From the NCBI RefSeq assembly GCF_000346465.2, contig NC_034012.1:20016377-20080376 (forward strand): DNA of 64,000 nucleotides, given 5' to 3'. Under the pieces are notes generated by a model that was not told the DNA's origin, ran no database searches, and worked only from the letters and a program-made list of their open reading frames with translations. A program made the translations under genes and the position numbers. The stretch comes from Prunus persica. Its lineage: Eukaryota > Streptophyta > Magnoliopsida > Rosales > Rosaceae. This document shows, piece by piece, positions 11,390 through 23,899 of this stretch (the stretch's first letter is position 1; each line of letters begins with the position of its first letter).

Positions 11390-12216
11390 TAGGGGTGGGC
11401 ACGGTACGATATGGTACGGTATTGAGCCCGTACTGCTACCGATACCGGAAATTTAAATCGGTGTGGTACGGTATGAGATTATGGTTTGCCAAAATTCGTA
11501 CCGTACCGTGCCAAATCGGTATCGGTACCATTTCGGTACCAAAATGACACAACTAAAAAAATGAACCAATTCAATATTCAACATATTCATTCACCAAAAT
11601 AAGTGATGCCTAAGTTACAAATTCAAAGATATTTTAGCTATTGATATTTTAGGCAGGGCTCAGCCCTGGGTCATTCCTTGTTAGTTTAGTTTGTTGTCAG
11701 CTTAGGCCTGCCATTTAACCAAAAGAAAAAAAGCCGCCATCTTAATCAAGATTCTAAGTGACTTTTCTACAAACAAAAAGTAAAGTATCCAATGATAATC
11801 CTAAAATCAAACGGTGATAGGCACTAATTTTATTAAGAGATAAAAGTACATACTGTTTCTTTCTTTCACTCAAAGGGTCTTGGTTGAATATTTTACAACT
11901 ATTTTATTTATTATATTCTCATCATGAAAACCTTTTCACCTATAAATCAAAAATTACTAATTGAGTTGCTTGAAGAAAGATGACTTTTGCCAAATAAATC
12001 AAAAAGAAAGCTTTTAATTATCAAATGAATCAAAGAAAAAGGCTCTATAAACATACACACAAAGGCAATAAAATTATATTTCAATACTATTCGGTACGGT
12101 ACGGTATTGACCGGTACCAAATATCTCCCCATACCAAATGAAACGGTATGAAATCGGTATGGTACGGTACGGTTAGGGTACGGTTTCGGTATTTCGGTTT
12201 AAGATGCCCACCCCTA
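11390..12216. mobile_element. hAT-type MITE (TAGGGGTGGGC group, GGTACGGTA variant)
   Basis: An 827-bp element begins TAGGGGTGGGC and ends GCCCACCCCTA. It is flanked by a perfect 8-bp duplication, ATTCTTAG (11382-11389 and 12217-12224). The subterminal clusters are made of GGTACGGTA and ATCGGTAC units rather than the GAACCGG units of the copy at 8093. The core is A+T-rich and non-coding. Confidence 0.9.
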
Positions 12217-12540
12217 ATTCTTAGCACTAATGATATAGATAAACCATACACCATTTAATTAATATAAACAAATCCAAAAAATGACAGCTGGCCCTATTGA
12301 ATTTAATTTTGATTATTAAATTACTTTGTTGCCCTATTGAGTGTTTGGGGTTTTTTTTTAATAAGATTTTAGGGTTGGGCTTATTTTAAGAAATCGATGG
12401 TAGTTTTGTAATTTATAAGAAATTAAAAGCCTCTTTGTTTCTAAAGTCTATTGCATATAGGTTTTTTTTTTAATATAATTTGGGCCCCTATATTGGGTAT
12501 AATAGTGAATCTCCCTAAAAAGAAACTATCAAGTATAGTT

Positions 12541-13363
12541 GACATGATGCACACATTGTCAAGAGATCCCCGCTTCCAGCAGACTTAAGAGATGTTGACC
12601 CAGGCTCTATCCAGGACTGGGCAACCCAGAGATCTCTCCTTGTGTTATGTTGACCAAGCTAAGAGGATTGGGGCCATCGATTTTTACAGTGATGGTGACC
12701 CAGTTGTAGCCGAGGAGTGAATAGAGTGGATGGAGCGGATCATGGAGGTGATGGTAGTTCCACAGAATCGCAGAGTGACCTTGGCCACTTTCTTTTGGCC
12801 ATAAATGCTAGGTACTAGTGGGAATCAATCAGGAGGAGATATCAGGACCCATCAGCTATCACGTGGTCGTTATTCAAGGCAGTGTTTGATAGCCAGTACT
12901 ATCCATTCGCATACCAAAATATGAAGATATAAGAGTTCTTACAGTTGGCACAGGGGTGATGACCGCACTGGAGTATGAAAAGAAGTTTAACGAGTGGTCT
13001 AAATATTGTATTCCACTGGTAGAGAATGAAAGAAAGAAGTGTCAATTGTTTACAGAGGGTTTCGACCCGGAGTTAGTTCTAATGAAGGCTCTAATCAAAG
13101 CAGTGGTTCTGGGAACCGCTCTGGAGGTAGTGCAGCTAGAGGTGCTGGGAGACAGTTGCAGCCAGCAGAGAGGACGTGGGGGACGTTCCAGAGCTACAGG
13201 CAGAGTATACAACATGTCCCAGCAAGAGGCACATGTGTCACCTTACGTAATTATAGGTATTTTACCAGTCTTTGGGATTTCTACTAGAGTTTTAATTGAC
13301 CCTGGGGCTACGCATTCATTTGTTACACCTAGTTTTGACCACAATGCTAATGTGAGACTTTAA
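12541..13363 (+). pseudogene. Ty3-gypsy gag-protease remnant
   Basis: Scattered frames give a decayed gag. One segment near 12670-12780 resembles the retrotransposon gag family, and 12956-13075 encodes YEKKFNEWSKYC followed by GFDPEL, both typical gag motifs. The frames are broken by stops and shifts. The aspartic protease follows at about 13240-13363 and reads VLIDPGATHSFV. The catalytic Asp-Ser-Gly of the family is changed to Asp-Pro-Gly and the frame soon ends. The 5' LTR is missing, so the element is truncated on its left. Confidence 0.75.
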
Positions 13364-13411
13364 TCCCTACGGAATGAGTTAGTGATCTCTGTACCTACAT
13401 GAGAGGTCTTT

Positions 13412-14509
13412 ATGGTAGGTATGGTGTATCGAGACAGTATGGTGCAAGTGAGAAATGTATTACTAGAGGCAGACTTGATTCCTCTGGATATAGTAGACCT
13501 GGACGTCATTCTGGGCATGGATTGGTTAGCCAAACATCATGCCTCAACAGATTGTTTCCGGAAAGCGGTTATACTTCGTAGTCCCGGACGACCCGAGATG
13601 ACGTTGTATGGCGAGCATAGAGTTCTCCATCTTGCCTCATTTCAGTTAGGACGGCAAGACGGTTGCTCAGAAAAGGGATGTTCAGGATATTTGGTGCATG
13701 TTATTGATACCCGAGATAATGGGGTAAGGTTGGAGGTAATTCTAGTGATGCGGGAATTCCCAGATGTGTTTCCGGAGGATCTTCAGGGTTTACCGCCTCA
13801 CAAAGAGATTGAGTTCACTATTGAGCTCGTTCCGGGTACGAATCCTAATTTTCCAGACGTTGTACAGAATGCAACAGCAGAGTTAAGAAAATTGAAGACT
13901 CAATTACAAGAGCTGGTGGATAAGGGTTTCATTCGACCTAGCTTTTCACCATGGGGCGCTCCTGTGTTATTTGTTAAGAAGAAGGATGGCACCATGAGAT
14001 TATGCATTGACTACAGACAGCTGAACAAGATCACGGTACGGAATAGATATCCATTGCCTCGTATTGATGATTTATTTTATCAGCTGAAAGGTGCCAAGGT
14101 ATTCTCTAAGATTGATTTGAGATACGGATATCATCAGTTACGGATTCGAGAAGAGGATGTGCCTAAGACAGCTTTTCGAACGAGGTATGGGCACTATGAG
14201 TTCCTGGTGATGCCATTTGGTTTGACTAATGCACCAGCAGCGTTTATGGATCTCATGAACAGAGTGTTCCGACATTACTTGGATCGCTTTGTGATTGTAT
14301 TCATAGACGATATTTTGGTGTATTCTAAGAGTCAGAAGGCTCACATGAAGCACTTAGAAATTGTGCTGAAGACTTTGAGGATGAGGCAGCTATATGCTAA
14401 ATTCAGCAAGTGTCAGTTCTGGTTGGACAGAGTTAGTTTCTTGGGACACGTGATTTCTACAGAGGGTATTTATATGGATTCCCAGAAGGTTGAGGTAGTA
14501 GTGAATTGA
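13412..14509 (+). pseudogene. Ty3-gypsy reverse transcriptase domain (chromovirus type), degenerate
   Basis: A 365-codon open frame continues from the protease linker ([13 protein letters not shown]) into the reverse transcriptase. Landmarks in order are [14 protein letters not shown], the fingers motif [49 protein letters not shown] and the catalytic [10 protein letters not shown]. In an intact element this enzyme copies element RNA into DNA in virus-like particles. The frame ends at a stop just before the RNase H region and gag is broken, so the element is dead. The sequence style fits the Tekay/Del group of chromoviruses, which agrees with the long LTR downstream; the clade is inferred. 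Confidence 0.9.
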
Positions 14510-15686
14510 CCACGACCAACCAGTGTTACATAGATACAGAGTTTTCTTGGGTTATCGGATATTACTGTCTCTTCGTGGAAGGTTTCTCCCCTATAGCGGC
14601 GCCTCTCACTCGTTTGACCGGAAAGGGAGTTAAGTTTGAATGGTTAGATGAGTGTGAGGAGAGCTACAATGAACTCAAGACCAGGTTGACTACTGCTCCA
14701 GTGTTAGCACTTCCGGATGATATGGGGAACTTCGTGGTATACAGTGATGCATCCCAACAAGGACTTGGTTGTGTGTTGATGTAGCATGGTAGGGTAATCG
14801 CTTATGCTTCCCGACAGCTCAGGAAGCATGAGTTGAATTATCCTATTCACGATTTGGAACTTACTGCAGTGGTTTTTACCTTAAAGATTTGGCGACACTA
14901 TATCTATGGGGAAACGTGCCAGATTTTCACAGATAATAAGAATTTAAAGTATCTGTTCACCCAGAAGGAACTGAATTTGAGGCAAAGAAGATGGCTAGAG
15001 TTGATTAAAGATTATGACTATACCATTGAGCATCACGCAGGAAGAGCTAATGTGGTAGCTGATGCGCTCAACAAGAAATCCTCGGGATCTATAGCTCATC
15101 TCCGAGGGAGTTATTTGCCATTATTGGTTGAAATGAGAAAATTGAGAGTTCGGCTAAGTATGGGTGATCAGGGAGCACTGTTGGCTACTCTCTATGTGAG
15201 ACCAGTTCTAATGGAGCTAATACTTGCAGCCCAATCACAAGATCCATTGATTTGTACACTAAGATTGGAGGTTGAGAATGGTACCAGGACTGATTATTCA
15301 ATGAGAAACGATGGAGCTTTAATGGTAGGTACCAGATTGTATGTCCTTGATGATGAAGCATTTAAAAGAGAAATTCTGGATGAGGCTCATTGTTCAGCTT
15401 TTGCCATGCATCCTGACAGCACAAAGACGTATTGTACTCTGAGGAAGCATTGTTGGTGGCCTTTTATGAAAAAGTAGATAGCAGAGTATGTCAGTAAGTG
15501 CTTGATTTGTCTGCAAGTCAAGGCAGAGTGGCAGAAACTATCGAGGTTACTGCAACCACTTCCGATTCCTGAGTGGAAGTGGGAGCATATCACTATGGAT
15601 TTTGTGTTCAAGCTTCCTTGGACACTGAACAAGCATGATGAAGTTTGGGTAGTTGTGGATCGACTCACCAAGTCCGCCCAAATAAA
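14506..15686 (+). pseudogene. Ty3-gypsy RNase H and integrase remnants, integrase truncated
   Basis: Three consecutive frames carry RNase H (VVYSDASQQGLGCVL near 14730, then [12 protein letters not shown] near 14920), the HHCC integrase zinc region ([20 protein letters not shown] near 15400, then CLIC) and the start of the integrase core (WEHITMDFVFKLP, VVVDRLTKSA). In-frame stops occur at about 14782 and 15475. The core stops abruptly at about 15686, where LTR-like sequence begins. The rest of the integrase and the chromodomain are therefore deleted. Confidence 0.88.
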
Positions 15687-18298
15687 CTATTAAAGAAAAG
15701 TTGAGGGGTAAAATCGGGGTTATAACAAAGGAAATACGATCAAAATACATTGAGGGGTAAAATCGTAATTTTTGCAAGTCATATTTTTAAATCTGATTCT
15801 TCTCCTCTCTCTCTCTTCTCCCCTGCGATTTTTCTTCTCCTCCCTGCGACAGAACAGCCAGCCATTGTTGGCTGGCAAGCTTGCTCATCCGGCCATCATT
15901 TTCAACACCACAAGCACCGAAATCTTCATCTTTCTTCCCTTTTTAAAGCCTCCTAACAATTTCAGATCAAAACCACCAAGTTTGAGCTCAATTTTGAGCC
16001 AAACCCGAGCCCAAAAACTAGGTTGTTTTGAACAGTGGCTGTTCGTGGTCTTTTCCGATCAATTCCGGCCGCCACAACTCAGGTAATTGCACCTAAAATA
16101 CTCTCATACCTTCCCTTTGTGTTATCCTTTGAAAATCCAACGAGAATCCATTCAAATTTCTTTGATTTTGAAACTAAAAATTCTAGGTTTTCAAGAGACA
16201 GAAAGCTTCGTTCAAGGGCTTTAATGGTGGAATTGATCAGCGAACCAAGGTATAAACTTACTCCCCTTGATGTGCTTAGTCCGTAGGTATGATTATTGGC
16301 CGGCGGTTTGGAGTTTTCCGATTGCCAAAAAATTACTCAATACACCCACAGGCGGTGGCGGGGCGTCGCCAGGGTGTCAATGTTGGGCTTTTGTCCTAGA
16401 ATGTTCTGCACGTCGTCCCGAGCACGACGGTATGCTCGGATTTCAATTTGGTTATCGATTGGTCGTCGATCGGATATCGCATATTAGGCGTTATCCGGGT
16501 TTGATACGTCTAGACCGTTGGATCAACTTCATTTTCAAATATTTCAATCTAGACACATCTAGAATCATGTAGAAATTCGCGGATCGAGAATCGGAGTCCC
16601 GGATACTCCGATTCAATATTTCAAAGTTGAAGTTAAATAATAACCGTCCGATTGTACGATCGTGAGCAATCCGACCGTCCGATTTGGACCAGACTTGTAG
16701 GACATGGTTATTAAAATGTGAGGAACTTATAGGAACTCTCGGATTGGTAATTGGAGGTAGTGGACCCCACGAGGTCCCGGATTGACCAATATGGAAATTT
16801 ATCGCTCATCGAGTCTCGGGTCTTTTCAGACCGTTCTAACCATAAGGAATGCTTCTATGGGCATAGGAATGACTTTAAAGTTAGTGCACGCACTTCTAGG
16901 AGCTGGGGGTTAGGGTTTTAACTAAATACTTATAAAGAGTAGTTTTATTAATCAAATATTCATGATGGATTAATCATGCACCCGGGGCCAGGCAGACCCG
17001 CAGGAGGGACCTTCAAGAGGTCGAGCTAGCTCGGACCAGGAGTGAGTGGACTTTTTGTTTTATAAATAATTTATGCAATTCAATTTCATTATTTGATCTT
17101 GAATAAGGTTTATTCAAAGATTAGGGTTTCCAATATTTCATATGTGCTTTTAAATATTTTAATTTATATGTTGCCGAGTGGGATATCCTTTAAGGATATA
17201 GTAAAAGGAAATTCTAGCTAAATATCATATAAATGGCAGCAGAGTTCTAGATTTAACAGAAATTCAGTTATTCATATGATCTTTCAGAAATTTATATTTT
17301 CTTAAGTCACCTTAGGTACCCAGATATAAAGATGTTGCTTTCGGTAATTAAGTTGCCTTCGGTGATTATGTTGCCTTTGATTTTATTGGTTGCCTTCGAT
17401 TTAGTCAGCATGCTTGATAGTTGCCCCACGAGTTCTGTTGGTACCCGGACTCGTGCGGAGCGAGGAATGCGGATCAGGCTGACTAATGTCCCCTGAATCC
17501 TGCGAGTGTTGCGACTTAGATTGAAGTGTTATATCTAAGACCTGCGAGAAATGCGGCTCGGTTAACTTTATGTTTCTGAGACCTGTGAGGATGGAATTGA
17601 CAGCATATAAGGAATTGACGGATATCAGGAATTGACGGCATATAAGGAATTGACGAATATCAGGAATTGACGAAAATAAAGGCGTACACCTAGGTGGTAG
17701 TTTTAAATTGATTTCAATGCTTTTAAGAGATTAATATTGACCATGAGTATGATTGACATATATATATATATAAGAATGTATCGATTTCAGTACGAGTATA
17801 GCTTAAAAACTTGTTTAAGTTTTTATAACTGTTTTTACAGTGGGGTTAGTATGTTCATATGCTATTTTCTAAACTTCGTTTTTGGTCCACTCATATTTTC
17901 AATGTTTTGTGCCCACAGGCAGTAATTTGTGCGCAGTGAGCCACCACCGGGCAGAGTTCCCCTACCTCCATATCTCTTGCTGATGTAGGGTCTTGTATAG
18001 TTAAATTACACTTGTAACTTATTCTGTATAGTTGCTTTAATATTGCCCTAAGACGTATTTATATATGTATTCTGGTAGTTGGTGTATATATTTAAATGCT
18101 TGTTGACAGGTGTAAATTTTGGGAATGTTGGAATTACAGGGAAAACTCTACCGAATTTTCGGCCGGAGTCAAACCTAAAATGAATTTGAGTTTTGAGAAG
18201 AAGGGCAATTAGGTCATTTGTGCCCGGCACTGCCAAGTGTCGGACACACATAGGGTTTGGCTCAGATTCTAAAGTGGAATTTGGGTCGGGTCCTGTCA
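15687..18298 (+). mobile_element. Long chromovirus-type LTR, 5' edge missing
   Basis: About 2.6 kb joins the broken integrase directly, with no TGTAACA start. It ends GGGTCGGGTCCTGTCA at 18298. Several blocks match the antisense LTR at 41583-43779: the ACCGTCCGAT block near 16640-16760, the CTCTACCGAA block near 18145 and the terminal GGGTCCT. The two are therefore related copies. A CT-rich stretch near 15800 and short frames inside are non-coding. A deletion that removed the 3' part of pol and the LTR start explains the junction. Confidence 0.72.
17592..17675 (+). repeat. Short tandem repeat inside the long LTR
   Basis: GGAATTGACG recurs about five times, alternately followed by GCATATAA and AATATCA. 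This gives a unit of about 17 bp, or a 35-bp unit with two halves. Confidence 0.8.
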
Positions 18299-19146
18299 AT
18301 TCAGGCAGAGCAAAGGGGTTCTAAAGATCCCACCATTTCAATAAGGTACTGAACTTGAAGTAATCAAAAATATCATTGCATTTGAAAAATGCCACTCCTC
18401 AAGAGATTGTTACATGAGTGATTATGCTTACTGTACAGGTAATTTGGTGAAAACTCCAAGAGATCTGGAGTTGCTGGTTGAGAGTAAAGTCCTACTTGAA
18501 GATAAAGTGTAAAGCGAAAGATTAGAGAAATATACTGCATCAATGATCAACGGTGCAAATGGGCTTATTGTAAATACTCATAACTTTTATTATGCTTATA
18601 TATGTGAGGAACTAAAGAAATACTAGAGGAACCCGTGGAACAGATGGAATGCAATTTAGATACAAAAGTATTTCAGGACATCTTGAGCAGGCATTTTTGT
18701 CATTGCAGCTGCTTTTCTACTCACACTAACTTTCATTCAAACCATCTCCTATCTTCTCATCCTACGACCATAGGTAAGCATTGGAGTTTTTAGTTATTTG
18801 ATTTGGTTTTCTTGATATAATTGATTCTGAGTTGGGTGCATTGCTTAAATCTAGTGATATAATCTTGCAGATTCATTAACCAAGGCCTTGGAAAGAGAAA
18901 TGGTACAATACATCGAGGGCAATAAGATTAAAGCCCATACAAATCATGAGCCATGTATAAGGATACCCAATTTGGTGATTAGAGATCCTAAGAAGTAGGT
19001 TCAATGGGAAGTCATAAGAGATGCACTTTTTATTTGCTTATCCTTGTGGTGTAAGTGCATATATCCAGTAACATTTTGGATGTTGAGCTTATTTAAACTC
19101 TTAATAAAATATATACCTTGTATGAGTAAGAAGTTATAGTTACAGG
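18299..19146. other. Probable decayed Copia remnant, no intact gene
   Basis: Near 18870-19000 a short frame reads DSLTKALEREM, which resembles the end of a Copia RNase H domain (DPLTKAL). The rest has no clear motif. The CACTA element at 19150 interrupts this DNA, which continues at 23004. Confidence 0.4.
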
Positions 19147-19149
19147 ATT

Positions 19150-22100
19150 CACTACTACATTTTACAATTTGCGCGACAAAGACAATTTCGTCCTGCAAAG
19201 TACACTTTAGTAACAAAAACTTCAGTGCGACATAAAATTCGTCGCGCAGGATCCGTCATGCAAAGATCGTGAATAAAGACTTTGCATGATCAAGTTTTTT
19301 CATTGGTCTCGCAAAACTGAGCGACGGTTAACCTTCGTTGTACAAAATGTTTAGGGACAACACAATTATTCATCTCGCACACCTTTGCGCGACGAAAGCA
19401 TGTTCGTTGCAATTACGTAGTGCGACGGGATATATTCGTCGCGCAGTTCGTGTCGCAACTAAGTGTGCGACGATTTGTTTTTGTCGCACAATTCGTGTCT
19501 CAAACATTTGCACGAGGATTCTTGTTGCGCGACGAAATGATCTTCGTGCGCTTTTCTTTTTCGCGAGACGAATGTTTTCGTCGCACAAAAATAAAAAATA
19601 TTTATTTAAAATTTCGTTTTACCTTTTTTATTTTGTAAAAACGTGAATTGGCGCGACCAAAAATACTTCGTCGCGCAAAAAAAAAATATTTTATTTAAAT
19701 TTAATTTTACGTTTATTTTTATTTTGTAAAAAAAAAAATTTGGTTATTTTTTTTGTAATAAAATAAAATTGCAATAAAAAAATGTAATGAAGAGAACAAA
19801 AAATTATATAAAATAATATAAATGTATACTACAAGAGAAATGTTTTAAAATACAATTATGAAAGTAAAAAACTAATTGAACAAAGTTCCAAAATCTACTT
19901 GGTCGTCTGGCAAATGCGGCTCCAGGTCTAGACATTGTAGACAGGGGTAGAGGTCTGGTGGTTATGCTCGGGTTGGAGGGGTTGGGAGGTCGACAAGGAA
20001 CCAAACTGCGGGATTGGAATGCCGAATCGAGAGAGGGACTCTAGAAGCATAGACATCTGACCCTTAAGCTCGACCACTGTCGCTGTCAAAGCAGTCACCT
20101 CATTTGACTGCAACGATGAACGGGATCTAGGTTCCTGCCGCCAGGCATTCCCCATCCCTCGACAATATGTCCCCAGCCTCCTCCCGAGAGTCTAATCCAA
20201 CGTCTCCGTCAAGATCTGAAACCCCGCATCCTGTGGAGGATCCACAGACTTGAGCAGAGTATCGGGAGGAAGTTGGGAGGCGAACTCCTGAAGAAACAAT
20301 TGGCTCCTCTCCACCATCGTCGTCTGTTTAACATAACATAAAATATTAATTAAAACATTCATATAATAACCCTGAAACTTGAATACGTAAGATAATAATT
20401 CAAATTAAAGAATACTTACATGAAGGGACTCGACCAACTCATTCCCAGGTCGAACATAAATGTCACCAAAGACGTCGATCTCCGGGAATTTGGACCCCCC
20501 ATGAATTGAACAAGAGAAAAAAATGTTAGTACAAAAAAAAAAGAAATTGATATTAATGACATATTAAAAATTGAATATAAACTACTTTTTTATTACCCGC
20601 CGTCATACGTCCATCCTATATGAGAAGGGCCTGGAACCTGAATGGTGGTGAAGAGTCTTCTTGTTCCTATTGCCCTTATCTACTTTGGCCTTATTCTGTT
20701 ATACAAAAAATAAACGTATTAGTTGAAATTGAAATGAAATATAAAAAATTAAATAAACATTAGTAAGAAACATGTAATAATTTTGAACTTAATATAAAAA
20801 AATACCACATAATAGGGCGCCTGAAAATGAGCACAGAGCCACGCCCAACTATCCTCCTGCCCCTCAAGCTCCTTCGGGCAACTCTCCTAAAGAGCGAATT
20901 GTGGATCATCAAATGCCTGAAAATGGTGGTGCAGGTCGCTCTTCCACTGCTTGTACCTCTCAACAAAGAGTCTGTTGACGTACGCCAACGACTCATCGTC
21001 GAGGTCCTCTAAATTGTAGTTCGTCTGCAATAAATTAATTACATACATTAACTAATATAAATATATAAAATTTGAAGGAAAAACAATTAAAAGGTAGGAT
21101 ATATACCGACAACTGTCCACACACCTCCGTCTTGATCTCGTCAGGCATGACCTTCCAAGACTTCCATTGCATAGGGCAATGGGTCCGAACGACGTGACCA
21201 ATGTCGTGGGCCAATGAGCTATGCAAATCCGCCGTCGATGCAGCCTGATGCCGCTCGTCGTATCCGATGTTGATACGACTGTTGGTCACCCGGGTGACCT
21301 TCGCCTTCTTCAACTGCCGACATGGCCCCCGGGTGTTCTTCTTCGCTGCAAAGAAATATGCAATTAACGTTAAATAAATAACAAATTCAACTATAAAATA
21401 TTGGTCCAAAACAACTGGAGTTGAAGGAAATCTTTACCTGGTTGTACCCCGACGCACCAGTAGCCTCTGTCGATGTGGTGTCGGTGGTGCTGGCGGGCGG
21501 TGGCGACACCTAGTGCTAACAGGTTGCGCCACTGATGACGTTGATGACGCCGGCGCATGGGACACCCCGGGACCAACTGCCAAGTGGTCCATCATGCTGG
21601 AGCAGTAGTAGCTGACGACTGAGCTGGGAGAGGCGAACTCTGTGCAGCCGACACCGCCTTACGACTTCTAATTAGGTTCGACTTCTGCACAACTAAACAA
21701 GCATCCAAAACGCAGTAATCAGAGAATTAGGAACTCATTGAAGAAAACAAAAATCCTAACCAACCATCAGACTATGCAGATATTAATGTACAACATATTT
21801 AAATAATATAAAAGCTTTACGAAAAACTTAAGCATAGTCAGTCAGCCATCAACAAGGAAGATCAATTGTATCTAAAAAATATTACAGAACAAAACACCAT
21901 CAATTTCAAAATAATCATGTAACTAATCTTATCATCTAAGGAAACTAAATGAAGACAAAAAATTCACAAACAAAAAATTAAAAGAAATAACACGAAAATT
22001 AACAAGATCATATAGAAAGAAAAAAGAAAAAAGAAAAAAAGAAGGTAAAAACGCATAACAAAACCTGTATGTAAACGCAATACAAAACAACAAGGCACAC

Positions 22101-23000
22101 CAATTCACGGCCCAGAGAAAAACTATTACTAACCCCAGAAAAACAACAAGGCACACAAATAGCGTTAGTATGAATTTACATTAATACTTTTAAATTAACG
22201 ACTAAAAATACTTACCCAATGAGCGTACTGAATTCCCAGTAGAAGCATAAGCAGAGGCAGAGGCAGAGGCAGAGGCAGAGCTTTTTTTTTTAAAGTCTTC
22301 CTCTGCAATGGCAGAATCCAGATTACATGAAGAAGGGTTTTGCACGACGAATTCCATTTCGTCGAGCAAACAAATTTTTTTCGACTCGCCAAACCTCATT
22401 TTCGTCGCCCAACATACATTTTTCGTCGCTCAAGTACATGTCGACATCCCAATTTTACATGACGAAAAATACTTTACGTCGCGCAAAAGATAAATCTCGT
22501 CACGCAAAAGACAATTTTCGTCGCGTATGAACGGGCCGACATCATACTTTACACGACGACATAAATTTTCGTCACGCAAGGTTTTGGCGCCACATAAAAA
22601 TATCCCATGCTTTTCTTACTCGACGATAACGTTTGTCGTCGTGCTAAGTAGTCTTTTACGACGATAATTGTCGTCGCGCAAGTGTTTGGCGCCAAATAAA
22701 ATAACTGGGGGTTTTTATCTAACTTTATGCGGCAAAAACAATATTTGTCACGCTAAGGATTCTGTCGTGATGATATCTGTCGTCCTGCAAGTGTTTGGCA
22801 CCAACAAAAAAAATCAGCGTTTTTCTCCCTCATTTTGCGCGATGACAAAGTTTTTGGTCGCGCTAGGTTTTCTTACGCGATGGAATTTTTTGTCGCGCAA
22901 GTTTTGGACAGTTTGCGCAACGAATAATTTTTTCCATCGTGGAAGTGTTTCTTGCACGACGAATTTATTGTCGTCGCGCAAATAGTAAAATGTAGTAGTG
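19150..23000. mobile_element. CACTA (En/Spm) transposon, non-autonomous
   Basis: The ends are inverted repeats: CACTACTACATTTTACAATT on the left and CACTACTACATTTTACTATT on the right complement. A 3-bp duplication ATT flanks it (19147-19149 and 23001-23003), as expected for CACTA. Subterminal arrays of GCGCGAC palindromes fill about 19165-19680 and 22330-22985; such arrays are the usual transposase-binding zones of this superfamily. At 3,851 bp it is short. The interior holds decayed minus-strand transposase-associated frames, and I saw no tnp2-type catalytic transposase, so it would depend on another copy. Confidence 0.92.
19920..21690 (-). pseudogene. Transposase_24-like (Ptta/En-Spm family) remnant inside the CACTA element
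   Basis: Minus-strand fragments resemble the plant En/Spm accessory transposase family. From the 5' side they are a Ser/Pro-rich segment (about 21690-21430), RVTNSRINIGYDERHQAAS with CPMQWKSWKVMPDEIK (21310-21120), a segment near 21010-20820 with WKSDLHHHF read in the shifted frame, and a C-terminal coiled region EVTALTATVVELKGQMSMLL (20105-20045). A+T-rich gaps with intron-like ends separate the pieces. At least one stop, near 20890, breaks the third segment. Introns and decay cannot be told apart fully by eye. Confidence 0.6.
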
Positions 23001-23003
23001 ATT

Positions 23004-23379
23004 ATTCTTGAAAATTTTTACCTATGTGAGTGTGAGAGTGGGGTCGCTCTCTATGAGAATTGAGATTGTTCTCAAATTATACTCATGAATTATTATGTGT
23101 GAGAAGTAATTTTTATTTTTCCCTTAAGCAGTTGTAGTTCAAGTCTGAGACCACTACCAAGTTTGAAGTAGGTATTTTTGTTTCACTAATGGAGGTTCAA
23201 TGTAGAGTCACAATGACTCGACTTTGGCCAATACCTCTCTAGTTATCTTTTTTCTATTAATATTAAAATGGGTAGGGAAATTTTGATACATTTTGATGTT
23301 TTGAATTATTATTTCATGCGAAACTATGACAGTGTCGCTATACTTTCCCTTTTTTTTTATAATGTTTTTAACGTTTATT
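23004..23379. other. Intergenic DNA between CACTA and Copia elements
   Basis: No gene or element terminus recognised. It continues the sequence interrupted by the CACTA insertion. Confidence 0.4.
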
Positions 23380-23584
23380 TGTTAGAGAGATCCTAGCTTT
23401 ATTAGGAGATTTATTTCCTAGTTTATTAGGACTATATTTCTTTCCTTTTGTACAGATATTGTATAATTAGGATTTTATCTTGTTTCCTAGTTTGACCTTA
23501 CTAGGGTTACATTCTTGTATTATAAATACCTCCTTTTGGAGAATGAAATACAACCTGGAAATATTCTACCCATATTGTTTGACT
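23380..23584 (+). repeat. 5' LTR of degenerate Copia
   Basis: Begins TGTTAGAGAGATCC and ends TTTGACT next to the primer-binding site. TATAAATACC near 23521 is a probable promoter TATA box. Confidence 0.9.
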
Positions 23585-23597
23585 TGGCATAAGAGCC
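23585..23597 (+). other. Primer-binding site of degenerate Copia
   Basis: TGGCATAAGAGCC differs at two positions from the common plant Copia primer-binding site TGGTATCAGAGCC, which pairs with initiator Met tRNA. Confidence 0.75.
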
Positions 23598-23899
23598 AAC
23601 TTTTTTGGTGACCTGTGTGTTGTGCCCACCCATGTTCTAGCCCCTCTTTTTTTTTTTTTTACCTGTGTCGTGTGTGCCCTCCTAGGTTTGTGTGTTATGT
23701 TGAAGTGTTCGTGCATCTACTGTGTTCGTGCAATTCATATCTTCGTGCATCTGCCATAATTGTGCATTTGTTGTGCTCTGCTATGTACTCTGCTGTGTTT
23801 GTGCCTTTACTGTGTTCATACAAGTCTTCGTGCATCTGCCGTATGCCTCTGCTGTATTCCCTTGTACACTCTGCCGTGATCTGTTTAGTTTCTGCTGCA

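Noticed and set aside
16035..16572. Open frames inside the long LTR
   Set aside because: They lie in LTR sequence that matches another LTR copy, where the frames are not conserved.
19160..22985. GCGCGAC palindromes as a CRISPR array
   Set aside because: Spacing is irregular, the units are imperfect palindromes, and they lie within a eukaryotic CACTA element with matching ends and duplication.
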